NCBI GenBank assembly: GCA_963714145.1
Contig: OY970235.1
Location: 9,734,001-9,798,000 of the forward strand
Source: JBBWZH01 sp035544115
GTDB lineage: Bacteria > Actinomycetota > Actinomycetes > Mycobacteriales > CADCTP01
Direction of reading: 5' to 3'
DNA: 64,000 bases
Part shown: positions 23,686 to 33,095 of the stretch, piece after piece
Layout: the number at the start of each line of letters is the position of its first letter
Position numbering within the stretch: position 1 is the stretch's first letter
Position numbers and translations under genes: made by a program
Notes under the pieces: generated by a model
What the model saw: the letters and a program-made list of their open reading frames with translations, nothing else
What the model was told of the DNA's origin: nothing
Database searches by the model: none

Positions 23686-25459
23686 GATCCGAACGCCGCT
23701 CGCGGTTGGATATTCCTGGATTCTGGTTGCGTACCTGGGGTTTGCGCATCGTGTGCCGGATGCCGCGCATGCGAGCGGTCCGCTCGCGGATATGTACCGC
23801 ATCGGACGGATCGTCACACCGGCCGGCATTGCCGTCGCCGCGAGCGTCGTGGCGTACCTTGTGGGCGTTGTCGTTTTGCAGGTGACCTCGGTGTTGACCA
23901 AAATAGTGCTGGGATGGCGGAGCGTTGTGCCGGCGTGGCTGAGGGAGCGCCTGCCGGGCACGTCGTCACAGGATCAGGTCACGAAGGCGTTCGAGGCCAC
24001 CGCGATCGACCGCGTGGCGGATCGTGTACGCGATGATGCCGAGTTTCGGGCCGCTCTTGTTCAGCACGGCGTGGTCGTCGGTCGGCTGACCGGTGCGGAG
24101 ATCGACGAGAACCGTCTGGACGAGATCCTGCGGAAGGACTCGGCCGTCCGGCATGAGGCGGTCCAGGAGGCGTGCGACGACGACTCGTGGGATATTGGCG
24201 ATCTGAACGAGCTGCTCCCGTTGATGGTCCAGCGGATGCGCGGCCGGGACGACCAATTTGCGACGGAATATGACCGGCTCACCACCGAGTCCGATTTCCG
24301 CGCGGGTATGGCTTGGCCCCTGTTCGGCCTGTTCGCGGTGCTCGCGGTCCGGTCATCAGTGTGGTGGCTTGGGGGCCTACCGGCGGTGCTCCTGCTCATT
24401 TCCTCCGCGAGTGGTGCATCGCTGCAGGCTACAAGGCTGCTGAATACGATCGTCGCCTCCCGTCGCTACGAGGAGCCCGCTATGCAGGTGCTGGATAGCA
24501 TCCCTGCGCAGCAACTGCTGAACCGCAAGGCGCATACGGCCTGGTGGACGAGCCGGGCGGCCCGGGAGGTTACCGCGCTAGCGATCAGTTCTGATAATGC
24601 TGTGATCGCGGGTGGCACCGACGACGGGTACCTGCTGCTTTGGGATAGGAGGACCGGCGGCCTATTGCATTCATTGGCTGCGCACCGGGACAGCATCGAG
24701 GCGGTGGCTTTTAGCCCGGACGGCACTCGTATAGTCACCGCCGGCGCAGACAGCGTCACCTGTGTCTGGGATCCTATGTCAGGCCAACCCGTGCACAAGC
24801 TGGACCACCAGCAGTGGGTATCGTATCTTGCCTTCGAACCGGGTACCGGCCTGCTGACAGGGGTAGCCAGCGATAGCGTGTTGTACTGGAATATCTCCGA
24901 CGGAACGCAGGTCGACCGTCGGAAAATCGGCGAGTCTGTTGTTCGCTCGGCGAGCATGAGTCCGGATGGCACTCTAGTGATCGGGTTCTTCGATCACTCA
25001 GTCGTCGTCATCCGCGGTGATCATACGCTGCACCCCGTGAAGACCGGTGATCTCGTGGTGTGCTGCGCACTCAACGAAGGGCTGTTCGTCAGCCTGGAGA
25101 AGGACAAGGACCGCCAGCGGCGACTGGTCCGCTGGCGCCAATCAGACAACGGCCTAATCGGATCGAACCTCTCGGTGCCGCAGGAACCGTGGCAGCCTGT
25201 AGTCGTAGTGGACTACGAATCAGCACCGAAAATCATCTTTACCACCCTGGACGACGAGATCCTACTGCTGAGTCTGGACGGAGACTTCCCACCTAGGATC
25301 TGCGGCAAGCACGAAGGCGGCATCTCCACCTTCGCCATCTCCCCAGATACCGCGACCTTGGTGTCGGCTTCAGGGGCCGGTACAGTCCACGTTCACGACT
25401 TGAGGACCGGAAAACTGCTGTTACGTCTCGTACCGCAGATCCAGGCCAAGGAGCACTAG
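23669..25459 (+). CDS. Membrane-anchored WD40 beta-propeller protein
   Basis: ATG 23669 is preferred over 23561 because the first 36 codons overlap the small gene and look random. The protein has 596 residues. Two hydrophobic helices (about 10-30 and 50-80) lead to a charged helical domain (about 100-215) and a second hydrophobic pair (about 225-260). A WD40 propeller then runs from about 310 to the end; repeats read as IAGGTDDGYLLLWDRRTG, AVAFSPDGTRIVTAGADS and STFAISPDTATLVSASG. Two strand-rich blades in the middle are degenerate. The propeller is probably cytoplasmic and binds partners. WD40 domains of this style are common in NTPase and conflict-system proteins, but no enzymatic domain is visible. 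GC content is lower than in the core and a TTA codon is present, suggesting acquisition. Confidence 0.78.
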   Translation: MPGLREIRTPLAVGYSWILVAYLGFAHRVPDAAHASGPLADMYRIGRIVTPAGIAVAASVVAYLVGVVVLQVTSVLTKIVLGWRSVVPAWLRERLPGTSSQDQVTKAFEATAIDRVADRVRDDAEFRAALVQHGVVVGRLTGAEIDENRLDEILRKDSAVRHEAVQEACDDDSWDIGDLNELLPLMVQRMRGRDDQFATEYDRLTTESDFRAGMAWPLFGLFAVLAVRSSVWWLGGLPAVLLLISSASGASLQATRLLNTIVASRRYEEPAMQVLDSIPAQQLLNRKAHTAWWTSRAAREVTALAISSDNAVIAGGTDDGYLLLWDRRTGGLLHSLAAHRDSIEAVAFSPDGTRIVTAGADSVTCVWDPMSGQPVHKLDHQQWVSYLAFEPGTGLLTGVASDSVLYWNISDGTQVDRRKIGESVVRSASMSPDGTLVIGFFDHSVVVIRGDHTLHPVKTGDLVVCCALNEGLFVSLEKDKDRQRRLVRWRQSDNGLIGSNLSVPQEPWQPVVVVDYESAPKIIFTTLDDEILLLSLDGDFPPRICGKHEGGISTFAISPDTATLVSASGAGTVHVHDLRTGKLLLRLVPQIQAKEH

Positions 25460-26145
25460 ATGCGGCGTAGCCGTAAGGACCAAGTAAGGGGCTGACGCCC
25501 AATGGATCGAAGGTCGGCCCGACAGCAGATTCACAGATGGCCTTTGCCACTAGCAATATCCGCTCATCGGCTATGTTCGGTCGGAGCCTGCGTGATGTGG
25601 CCTCGCCGACCGAGCGGGGAGAGACGTCCGTCGTCGAGTCCTCGCCGGCGGCGAGGTGTACCGGGGACAACGGGTCTGGCGACCCCGGGCGCCGATCGCA
25701 CGCGGCCGATCACCAAGCCGCCCGGCCGACGAGGCTAGGCCGAGCGTATCGTCGCCCCGGCACTGGTCGGCCACCACGCCGCGGCCGTCGGCGCCCGCTG
25801 ACCACGAGCGCCGTCGACAGTTGGCCACGTACGAACGCGCAACGGCAGAAGCGGACGGTCGCGCGGCGTCGCTCTCCCAGATGAGTACTCCGGCCGCATC
25901 CGTCGGCTTGGCGGGTAGGGTCGATCGGCGTCGGCGGTGTGGTCGCAGGCTGAAGGGTTCGGATCGACGTTTCAGGCTGTGGGCCGGATCGGCGGCCGGC
26001 CGCGTTGAATCGCTGCCCGCCGGGCGGTAGACAACTAGACGGAAGGGCATAGGTCGTCCTGTGCAACAGTTCAGCCTTGGTGAGCCGGGAAAGTCGCAGG
26101 ATGGCCTTCGTGCGTAGGGTCGCCTGCGGCTGAGAGAATGCAGGC
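25460..26145. other. 686-bp stretch without a recognisable gene
   Basis: Several frames of 100-230 codons are open on both strands (for example 25571-26275 on the reverse strand). They are Arg/Pro/Ser-rich, overlap one another and have no ribosome sites. It is probably degenerate or regulatory sequence upstream of the large DUF4365 gene. Confidence 0.45.
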
Positions 26146-29100
26146 GTGGCCGGTATCGAGACGCCAGAGTCCGGAAAGGGCGGCGAGAGCGTCGGTCGTG
26201 CCTTGGGAATGCGTCGCGCCGCGACGGCGTCGATTGAACGCGCCGGGGTGCGGCATGTCGACGGAATTGTCTCAAATGACCTGGGGTGGCTGTTCCGGGA
26301 GCAGCCGCTGCACGACTATGGCATTGATGCTCAAGTCGAAGTCGTAACAGACGACGATCTCGTGACTGGTCGACTCCTCGGCCTGCAGATCAAGAGTGGC
26401 GACTCTCAGTTCGTCGAGATCAAGTCCGATGAGGGCTGGGTGTTCCGCGACCGCAGCGATCATCTGGCGTACTGGCTCGGGCATTCTCTGCCGGTTGTCA
26501 TCGTCATTGTCGATCCTGGCGTGACCGCGTACTGGCAGATCATCTCCACCCGGACGGTCGTTGAGACGAAGCGGGGCTTCCGAATCACGATTCCGTTGAG
26601 TCAGCCATTCGACATCACGGCGCGGGAAAGGCTTCTTGAACTAGCCGGCCGCCCGGAGGGGCCCTTGGAGTCTCTTCCGAAGTACTACACTAAGTTGCCG
26701 CCCGATACGGTCGGCCCACTACGCCGTGCCGAGCAGATCGACCGTCTTGCTGCCGCACGACTCGCCGAACGTCTTGTCGACGGCCGTGCATCACCTGGCC
26801 TCACGGTCGCATCACTTGCGGCCGGCCAACCATCCTGGCTCACCGCCAGCGAGGCTGTGCAGGACCTATGGATGGCCGTCGGTGGGTACGCGGTCGAGCA
26901 TGACCAGCACCGGGAGGCGGGGACGGTGTTCGAACTTGCCGCCGACCGCCCCGGACCCAGTTCGGCGCGCGCGCGGGCGTTCGCTGGCCTGTCATTGCTG
27001 TTCATCGATCGGAACGAGGCGGCCCGGCACCTGCGGCGCGCCCGCGCTGAGGGACAGACACTGCTCGCCGATGTCGGTCTAGCTGCTCTCGCCGTCCCCG
27101 AGAACGACGCCCGGCCCCTGAATATCCCGCAATCGATGCTCGACGCCAGCGATGACGAGCTTGACGCCGAACCGACTGTCCTCAACTTCCTCGGCGAGAT
27201 GGCAACCCGCCGCGACGATCTCAACGCCGCCGTCGACTACCGACAACGGGCCGTAGACCGCGCCGGCGACTCGGCCACTGGCTTGCGGCTTGCGCTCGCA
27301 GAGACCATCCGTCGACGCGCATCGGCCGAGGGCGGCAGCAACCACGAACTCCGACGCGCATTGGGCCACGCCCAGGCGGCCGTTGAGGAACGGCGCCGCT
27401 GGGATGGGCCCAGCGCCGCTGCGCTAGCGGTACTGCTCGACATTCAAGCGGCCACCCTCGGCGCGGTCGACGCCGTGAGGTCAGCACTTCCTTCATCCGA
27501 AGGAGGCACGGCTCGCGATGTCGAAGCGACGTCTCACGCCGTCGCACACCGCGGCGCATTCGCCGCGCTCGCCTCGCACAACCGTCCCGCCTATGACTTC
27601 TTCATGCAGGCATTGGCCGACGGTCCGCAGCGCCACGAATTACTGGCACTCGAGAGTACCGAAATAGACGAGCCGCCGGCCGGGCAGATCGCAAGATGGA
27701 CGGCTGTGCTTGATGAGGCCGCGGACGACGCGATGGCGGCCCGCTGCATCTCACAACTCGTCAAACTCGGCGTCTGGCCCCCGCAGGCCGACGATCTGCA
27801 GAACCGATCAATCCTCCCGCACGAAGTAGGCGAGACACTCCGCGCCATCCACCGGGCAAAGTCAGGAGAACTCGACCTTGGGATAGCGATGCTGCAGGTT
27901 CTGGCCGACCGGTATTCGCTGGCGGCATTCGAACTCATCCAGATCCTTGAGCAGGACGTCGACGGCGAGAGCGCGATCCAAGAGTGCGAACGGCAGATCA
28001 GGCGCTGGCCGGATCCGGCTCTCAGCGTCCTTCTCGCAGACCTACTCCGCCGGCATGGGCACCTGGACCGTGCCGCCACTTTGATCGAGCACAGCATGGC
28101 CGACGACTCCCTGCCCGTTGACGTCCGCCTCAGCCTCTGCAGATGGTACGTCCAACACAAAGCAGCGAACCGAGAGTTCGCTGCGGCAGCTTTCCTCGCC
28201 AAGTCCGGGCTTGTGATCGGAAACGACACCGATCTGGCCTGGAACCTCGTCGCCACCCTCCAGCACGACGGCAAGGTGACCCAGGCCCGAGACGCCCTTG
28301 CCCGGCACAAACCCGAGCCGACCAGCCAACAGGAGATTCGGCTGTGGATGCAACTCCACCTCGGCGTGCCACTCACACCCGACGACGCCCGCATCATGAC
28401 CGATATCGCGCACCGCCAGCCCGACGGCCAGCTCCGCAGCGCAATCATCGGCCACCTCGTCCGAGAGGTACTCCTTACACCTCAGCGAGGCAACAACCCA
28501 TACCCCAAGAGCATCATCGACGGGGTTCAACTGCTGACGGAGGAGGTCGGACACGGACCCGGCCCAGGGCTACGGCTTCTCAAGGACAACGACGCGGCCC
28601 TGCGCGAGGCGCTCGAGAAAGACCAGGTCGACCCAGTCGCTTTTCAAGAGCTTATCGATGAGGTACGGCGCGGCGTGAGCAGCGTCGCCGACGTAGCACG
28701 AACAACCAGGCGCCCCTACGGTGCGGCTCTCCTCCAGCGTCCGGCGGGCATGCTGTTCGCTACCGACCTAGCCGAAGGCCTTCGAGCGGCGGGCGAGCAG
28801 GCCGCGGAGGCGGCAGTCGAGGCCGGCACCTGCGTCCTGGACCTATCGTCGCTATATCTACTCAACTTGCTGACAGATACCGACCGGCTCCGGCTCCGTT
28901 CAACCCTGCGAGAACTCGTCGTCCCTGTGGCCGCCGTCGACGACGCCGTCCAAACTCGATATGACATGCGCGGTCTCGCCATTGCGACCTACACCGCATC
29001 GCTCCGCGCGGACGGCACCATCGAACGCACCACGCTCACCCCCGCCCAACAAGCGCTCCTGCGCGACCAAGCTGCGGCGCTGGAGAGCGCTGCCGCCTCA

Positions 29101-30318
29101 CTGCAGGCCCGCCAAACGGGCGGGCCAGGCGATGCCGCCGTCGACGCCATTGTCCTTGCTCAGAATCAACGTCTCCCGCTCTGGTGTGACGACGCCGCCA
29201 TGCGGCAAGCGGCACGGGCCCGTGGCATCCCGACCTTCAGCCTGCTCGACCTCGTCAGCACTCTGATCCGACGAGACGTCGCCCTCGACCAACGAGCGAT
29301 CCTGCACACTCTCGCCGACCAGTATGTCGTCGACCTGCCCCTGACCGCCGACGACATCGTCGCACTTGCCACCGGACACAACTGGGAAATCGGCCCCGCC
29401 CACACCGCCCTCGTCCGGCCCGGCTGGTGGCGACACCACGACAACGACTGGCCCGACACCTGGCTCCACATCGCCACCTACGCCCGTCAGCACTCCGCCG
29501 ACGCGCTAGTTGACATCACAAGGGCCGCGCTCGCCGGCGCCCTCAGCCATGTCACCGCCGGTCGGCGCACCCAGCGCTACCAGCAACTCGTCGTTCTCAC
29601 ACTCGTAGCTTGCCACCAAGCTCGACATCCCTCAGCCACCGGCTTACTCGACGCCCTCGCCCGCAACGCCGATCCGGCGCTACCCCCACGGCCTCCGTTC
29701 GTGCTCGCCGCACTGATCAACGAACTCATCCAACGGTCCATCCCCGATGCAGTCTCGTGTCGCACGACAACTCCTGCCGGGCGTCTACCTCCCATAACAC
29801 CGCAGCACTGCTGCACAAATTCACGGCCCACAGATCGGACCATCCGTCCAGTCGCGGCTCCCGCGCGCCCCGGGCGAACCCTCGATCGGGCGTCCCCCCC
29901 GAGGCCCGCGGCGTGGTTGCGCACCCGCGCTACGCATGAGCGGACGGACCGGAGTGCGCCACGGCTATCGGGCAGACTCTGGGCGTGGCAGGCGGGCAGG
30001 TCGACGGCATCACGCCGCAGGCAGCGAGTCGCGGTGCGGCCGACTGGATACCCGACCAGCGGCTTCCGCTGCTGGCCGCGCAGTGGCTGGCGGACGGCCT
30101 GGACAGCCCGGAGCTGCGTGACCTGGCCCGGCTTGAGCCGGCGCGACGGCGTGGAGGCCCGCAGGATGCCGGACGTCCGGCCTCACTCGGCGACCCAGTC
30201 TGCGGCTACGACAACCCGTACGACCAGACAGCCTGGCGCGGCTACTGGGACGGGCTGGCCTGGGCCAGGTATGCGATGGACGACCGCCTCACCCCGTATG
30301 CGGCCGCACAACACGTGA
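26146..30318 (+). CDS. DUF4365 nuclease - TPR - PIN nuclease protein, probably frameshifted near its 3' end
   Basis: GTG 26146 has GAGAGA eight bases upstream. The DUF4365 domain (about residues 28-170) belongs to the PD-(D/E)xK superfamily: HDYGIDAQVEVV supplies D61 and LGLQIKSGD supplies Q81-x-K83. Helical TPR-like repeats fill about 220-850. A PIN domain covers about 880-1110, with CVLDLSSLYLL (D899) and LWCDDAAMRQAARARGI (D1015, D1016). After about residue 1200 (29740) the frame turns into Arg/Pro-rich nonsense that overlaps another gene. Shifting by one base gives SRVARQLLPGVYLP and a stop at 29795-29797, the likely true end. Two nuclease folds on one TPR scaffold suggest a nucleic-acid-targeting defence or stress protein. 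Confidence 0.75.
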   Translation: MAGIETPESGKGGESVGRALGMRRAATASIERAGVRHVDGIVSNDLGWLFREQPLHDYGIDAQVEVVTDDDLVTGRLLGLQIKSGDSQFVEIKSDEGWVFRDRSDHLAYWLGHSLPVVIVIVDPGVTAYWQIISTRTVVETKRGFRITIPLSQPFDITARERLLELAGRPEGPLESLPKYYTKLPPDTVGPLRRAEQIDRLAAARLAERLVDGRASPGLTVASLAAGQPSWLTASEAVQDLWMAVGGYAVEHDQHREAGTVFELAADRPGPSSARARAFAGLSLLFIDRNEAARHLRRARAEGQTLLADVGLAALAVPENDARPLNIPQSMLDASDDELDAEPTVLNFLGEMATRRDDLNAAVDYRQRAVDRAGDSATGLRLALAETIRRRASAEGGSNHELRRALGHAQAAVEERRRWDGPSAAALAVLLDIQAATLGAVDAVRSALPSSEGGTARDVEATSHAVAHRGAFAALASHNRPAYDFFMQALADGPQRHELLALESTEIDEPPAGQIARWTAVLDEAADDAMAARCISQLVKLGVWPPQADDLQNRSILPHEVGETLRAIHRAKSGELDLGIAMLQVLADRYSLAAFELIQILEQDVDGESAIQECERQIRRWPDPALSVLLADLLRRHGHLDRAATLIEHSMADDSLPVDVRLSLCRWYVQHKAANREFAAAAFLAKSGLVIGNDTDLAWNLVATLQHDGKVTQARDALARHKPEPTSQQEIRLWMQLHLGVPLTPDDARIMTDIAHRQPDGQLRSAIIGHLVREVLLTPQRGNNPYPKSIIDGVQLLTEEVGHGPGPGLRLLKDNDAALREALEKDQVDPVAFQELIDEVRRGVSSVADVARTTRRPYGAALLQRPAGMLFATDLAEGLRAAGEQAAEAAVEAGTCVLDLSSLYLLNLLTDTDRLRLRSTLRELVVPVAAVDDAVQTRYDMRGLAIATYTASLRADGTIERTTLTPAQQALLRDQAAALESAAASLQARQTGGPGDAAVDAIVLAQNQRLPLWCDDAAMRQAARARGIPTFSLLDLVSTLIRRDVALDQRAILHTLADQYVVDLPLTADDIVALATGHNWEIGPAHTALVRPGWWRHHDNDWPDTWLHIATYARQHSADALVDITRAALAGALSHVTAGRRTQRYQQLVVLTLVACHQARHPSATGLLDALARNADPALPPRPPFVLAALINELIQRSIPDAVSCRTTTPAGRLPPITPQHCCTNSRPTDRTIRPVAAPARPGRTLDRASPPRPAAWLRTRATHERTDRSAPRLSGRLWAWQAGRSTASRRRQRVAVRPTGYPTSGFRCWPRSGWRTAWTARSCVTWPGLSRRDGVEARRMPDVRPHSATQSAATTTRTTRQPGAATGTGWPGPGMRWTTASPRMRPHNT

Positions 30319-30380
30319 TCGAGATCGCCGGTGACTGGAACCGCAAACCGCAGCTACGGCCGGGCATCGACGACCGATAG
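29985..30380 (+). CDS. Hypothetical protein, 131 residues
   Basis: GTG 29985 follows GGGC-rich sequence with no strong ribosome site. The protein starts with a helical region (WIPDQRLPLLAAQWLADGLDSPELRDLA, in pieces) and ends with DQTAWRGYWDGLAWARYAMDD and LTPYAAAQHVIEIAGDW, which look like real coding sequence. The middle (about residues 53-65) is Arg/Gly-rich. The neighbouring frame there reads RRDGVEARRM, so two compensating small indels may have garbled it. It overlaps the spurious tail of the upstream frame. Function is unknown. Confidence 0.5.
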   Translation: MAGGQVDGITPQAASRGAADWIPDQRLPLLAAQWLADGLDSPELRDLARLEPARRRGGPQDAGRPASLGDPVCGYDNPYDQTAWRGYWDGLAWARYAMDDRLTPYAAAQHVIEIAGDWNRKPQLRPGIDDR

Positions 30381-30762
30381 GCGCCCACCTGAACGCCCTC
30401 AACGAACACGACGTCCCACCCCCCGCCGACAAACCAAGAAACCCCTGACCCCGACGCCACGCGTGCGCCAAACCGACTTGCGGCAAATGAGTTCGGTTGA
30501 TCATGGTCCGGCGGGGGGTTGGGTACTTCCCCTTTCCGATCTGGTGCCACGACTCGGGCTGCGGATGCGGGCTGCCCGGCGGCAGTTCGTGGGTGGCGAA
30601 GGAGGCTGGCCCGAGCACGCACCCACAGCGGCGGGACGGTGGATTCGTTCGACAAGCCCATAGCAGCCCGGGCAGCCGCGGCTGGTCCGTACGCGGGCAG
30701 CGGCACGGTTCGCAGAAGAGTTGCCAGCTGTTAGCCGGCGGCGCGGTCGGTCAGCTCGCCGG
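30381..30762. other. Intergenic stretch with a GATCATG element copy
   Basis: No convincing gene. It holds the element at 30480-30509 and the out-of-frame remainder read through by the methyltransferase pseudogene. Confidence 0.45.
30480..30509 (+). repeat. Copy 3 of the GCGGC...GATCATG element
   Basis: GCGGCAAATGAGTTC then GGTTGATCATGGTCC. It ends, like the others, at an ATG (30501), but the frame that follows does not look like a gene. Confidence 0.45.
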
Positions 30763-31757
30763 TCAACTCGTTGGGCGGCGCGCCAGCAGGTACAGCCGCT
30801 CGGTCGACTCGGCAGGAGTGCGTCGGCATCCTCCGGCCGCATCAACCCGGTCAGGTCCCCGACCTGGTAGTCAACCGCGGGGAAGCGGGCCCGCGCCTGG
30901 TCGATCATTTCCGGGCTCAGGTCGATGCCGCGAGCCCGCGCCCCAGCCCGGGCCAGGTAGGCGGTCACGTGACCCGGCCCGCACCCGGCGTCGATCACCG
31001 GCCGGCCGCCCACCTCGGCCACCACCCGGTCCAGCAGCCACCGTTCGAGCGGCAGCCCGTCCAGCTCGGTGTCGAACCGGTCGGCGTAGGTCGCCGCCAG
31101 CCTGCCGTAGGTGGCGCGGACCCGGGCGTCCCTGGCCTGCACGCCATCAGCAATCGGCAACTCCAGGTCCATCGCAGGTTTCCCGGCCGCGGCCGTGGCC
31201 GTGTCCGGCTCCGCGGTGGGTCCGAGCAGATGAACCCAGCGGTTGTCCTGCTGGCCCGCACGCCGCTCCAACTGGCACACCAGCGGATCGACCCGGTCGG
31301 CCAGCCGCCGCAGACACCCCTGCACCCGTTCCCGATCGGCGAACGGGTGCAACCGATCACCGTGGGTGCGCAACTCACCCGATGTCTGCGCTCCCCGCAG
31401 CAACAGCACGGTCAACACAGCCCGCTCATCCGCAGCCAGGCCCAGCACCTGGTCGAGGGTCTGCTCGTACTTCACCGTGCGCCGGCCCGACTCAGACCAG
31501 ACCACCCGCACCAACCCCAGATCACGCAGAGCCCCCGCCGCGCCCACCACAGTGCGCTCGTCCAGATCCATCACCGGATCCCGGCTCGTGACCTGGTTGC
31601 ACGCACTCCGCAGCGCAGTCAGCGTCAACGGGTACCCGGCGGGCACCGTGACCTGCTTCTCCATCAGGCACCCCAACACCCGCTGCTGCGCCGGGTCCAA
31701 AACCGGTAACTCACCCACGCCGGCCACAGTAGGCCGCCGCGCCGTCGACGACGGCAT
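30763..31757 (-). pseudogene. DUF480 (YceH-like) - SAM methyltransferase fusion with internal deletion
   Basis: Reading from ATG 31757, residues about 14-175 form a DUF480 winged-helix domain (LDPAQQRVLGCLMEKQVTVP, ALRSACNQVTSRDPVMDLDE). A class I methyltransferase follows, with motif I VIDAGCGPGHVTAYLARAG (about 255-273) and IDLSPEMIDQARARFP. After GDLTGLMRPEDADAL the family's middle part is missing. The other frame then gives ESTERLYLLARRPTS and a stop at 30763-30765, the normal end of such an enzyme. An out-of-frame deletion therefore removed roughly the last third of the domain. The open frame itself runs on to 30501 as Arg-rich nonsense. Probably inactive. Confidence 0.7.
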
Positions 31758-31938
31758 CTGCCGGCCTGTCTAGCTCTCCGCCTGATCCGTCAGACTGGCC
31801 CGGCGCCAACGGGTCGCGACTTGACTCGCGGCCGGACAGACTGCCGACGCGTAGCCCACGAGCGAACGAAACGCGGCACGAGTGAACCGACACGCTGAGT
31901 CATACATGACACAACGAACCGACGGAAAGGACAATTCA

Positions 31939-32743
31939 GTGACCGAGCTGAACGCGGACCATGTCCGGCGAGCAATCGTCGAACACACCCGGCGCCTGGC
32001 GGAGTCAGCCGCCGCGGCCGGACCTGACGCCGCCGTGCCGACCACCCCGGGATGGACCATCACTGACCTGGTCGAGCACAGGGGCCAGACCCAGCACTGG
32101 GTCGCGGAGATCATCGAGCGGCGCATCACCGACCCCACACAGCTACCGACGGAGATGGGCCGTACTACCCACCGACCACGGCGGGTGGCAGGCGTGGCTG
32201 TCGGAGTCCGCGCAGCGGGTCGCGAACGCGTGCTCCGATGACGCGCTCGACGCGCCGGTGTTCAACCCCGCGGGCGACGAGCGGCCCGGGACGCGATTCT
32301 GGATGTCCAGCGTCCTCAACGAGACGGTCGTCCACGGCTTTGACGCAGCCAACGCGGCGGACCGACCGGCCGACATTGACGCCGAGACCGCAGCCGCGCT
32401 CATCAGCAACCACCTCGCGATGCTCACCTCCCCCACATGGAAGATGCAGCGGTCCGAGTCCGCCCACGCCATCCGGGGCACCGGGCAGACCCTGCAGTGG
32501 CTAGCCACCGACACCAGGGACGACGCCGGCGCCTGGTTCATCGAACGGCGACCTGACGGGGCAACGTGGCAGCCCGGAACCCAGCAAGCCGATGCGACGG
32601 TGACCGGCCCAGCACGATCGCTGCTGCTGACCTTGACCCGACGACTCCCGCTCACCGACCGCGAAGCCACCAACATCAGCATCGACGGCGCCAACGACCT
32701 CGCCCGGCACTGGCTCGACAACACCGCCCATGTCAGCGGCTGA
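31939..32743 (+). pseudogene. Mycothiol-dependent maleylpyruvate isomerase-family gene with a one-base frameshift
   Basis: GTG 31939 has GGAAAGG eight bases upstream. The first frame gives the MDMPI/DinB N-terminal domain (IVEHTRRLAESAAAA, VPTTPGWTITDLVEHRGQTQ with the metal-ligand His). At about 32157 a surplus G in a GGG run shifts the frame. The continuation is WQAWLSESAQRVANAC, WMSSVLNETVVHGFDAANA (second His region) and the C-terminal sterol-carrier-like part to TGA 32743. Total length is 805 bases, 3n+1. The family uses mycothiol or binds metal for isomerase or detoxification reactions. Either inactive or a sequencing artefact. Confidence 0.78.
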
Positions 32744-33095
32744 GACGCCAGCCCAACCCCTGCTGAAGGCACTCCGCGCTTCACAACAGCGGCAGATCCG
32801 GTAGTACCGATCCGCGGCAGATCCAGCAGAGCCGCTCCGCGGCAATGTGGGATGTTTGATCATGGGCGCAATCGGCCACTTGCCGCTCAGCCGCATCCAA
32901 GTCGCGGCTTGGCCGCATCGGTGTGGCCGATCGTCAGAGACACTCGTTGCCGCTCCCGTCCTGCCAGCGCCGGCGCAGATTGCGACACGGCCGAATCTAC
33001 TCCAAGATTGCGAGAGTCAGCTATGATCCTGCGAAGGGTAAGCCCGTGAGCTCAGCGCAGTTGCCGGCGCGGAACGCAACATCGAACGGGGTTCC
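32744..33095. other. Repeat-bearing intergenic region upstream of the caspase-Hsp70 pair
   Basis: This 352-bp stretch has no supported gene. It contains 25-bp-period repeats and a GATCATG element (32790-32866). The base composition becomes distinctly more AT-rich towards 33095, as in the two genes that follow. Confidence 0.5.
32790..32866 (+). repeat. 25-bp-period direct repeats running into copy 4 of the GATCATG element
   Basis: CGGCAGATCC occurs at 32790 and 32815, and CGGCAATG at 32840, exactly 25 bases apart. The third unit becomes the element (GCGGCAATGTGGGATG, TTTGATCATGGGC, 32839-32866). Iteron-like spacing suggests a protein-binding array upstream of the trypco/caspase genes. Confidence 0.55.

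Noticed and set aside
25571..26275. 234-codon reverse-strand frame in the 25.5-26.1 kb gap
   Set aside because: Arg/Pro/Ser-rich, overlaps the DUF4365 gene start, no ribosome site or family content.
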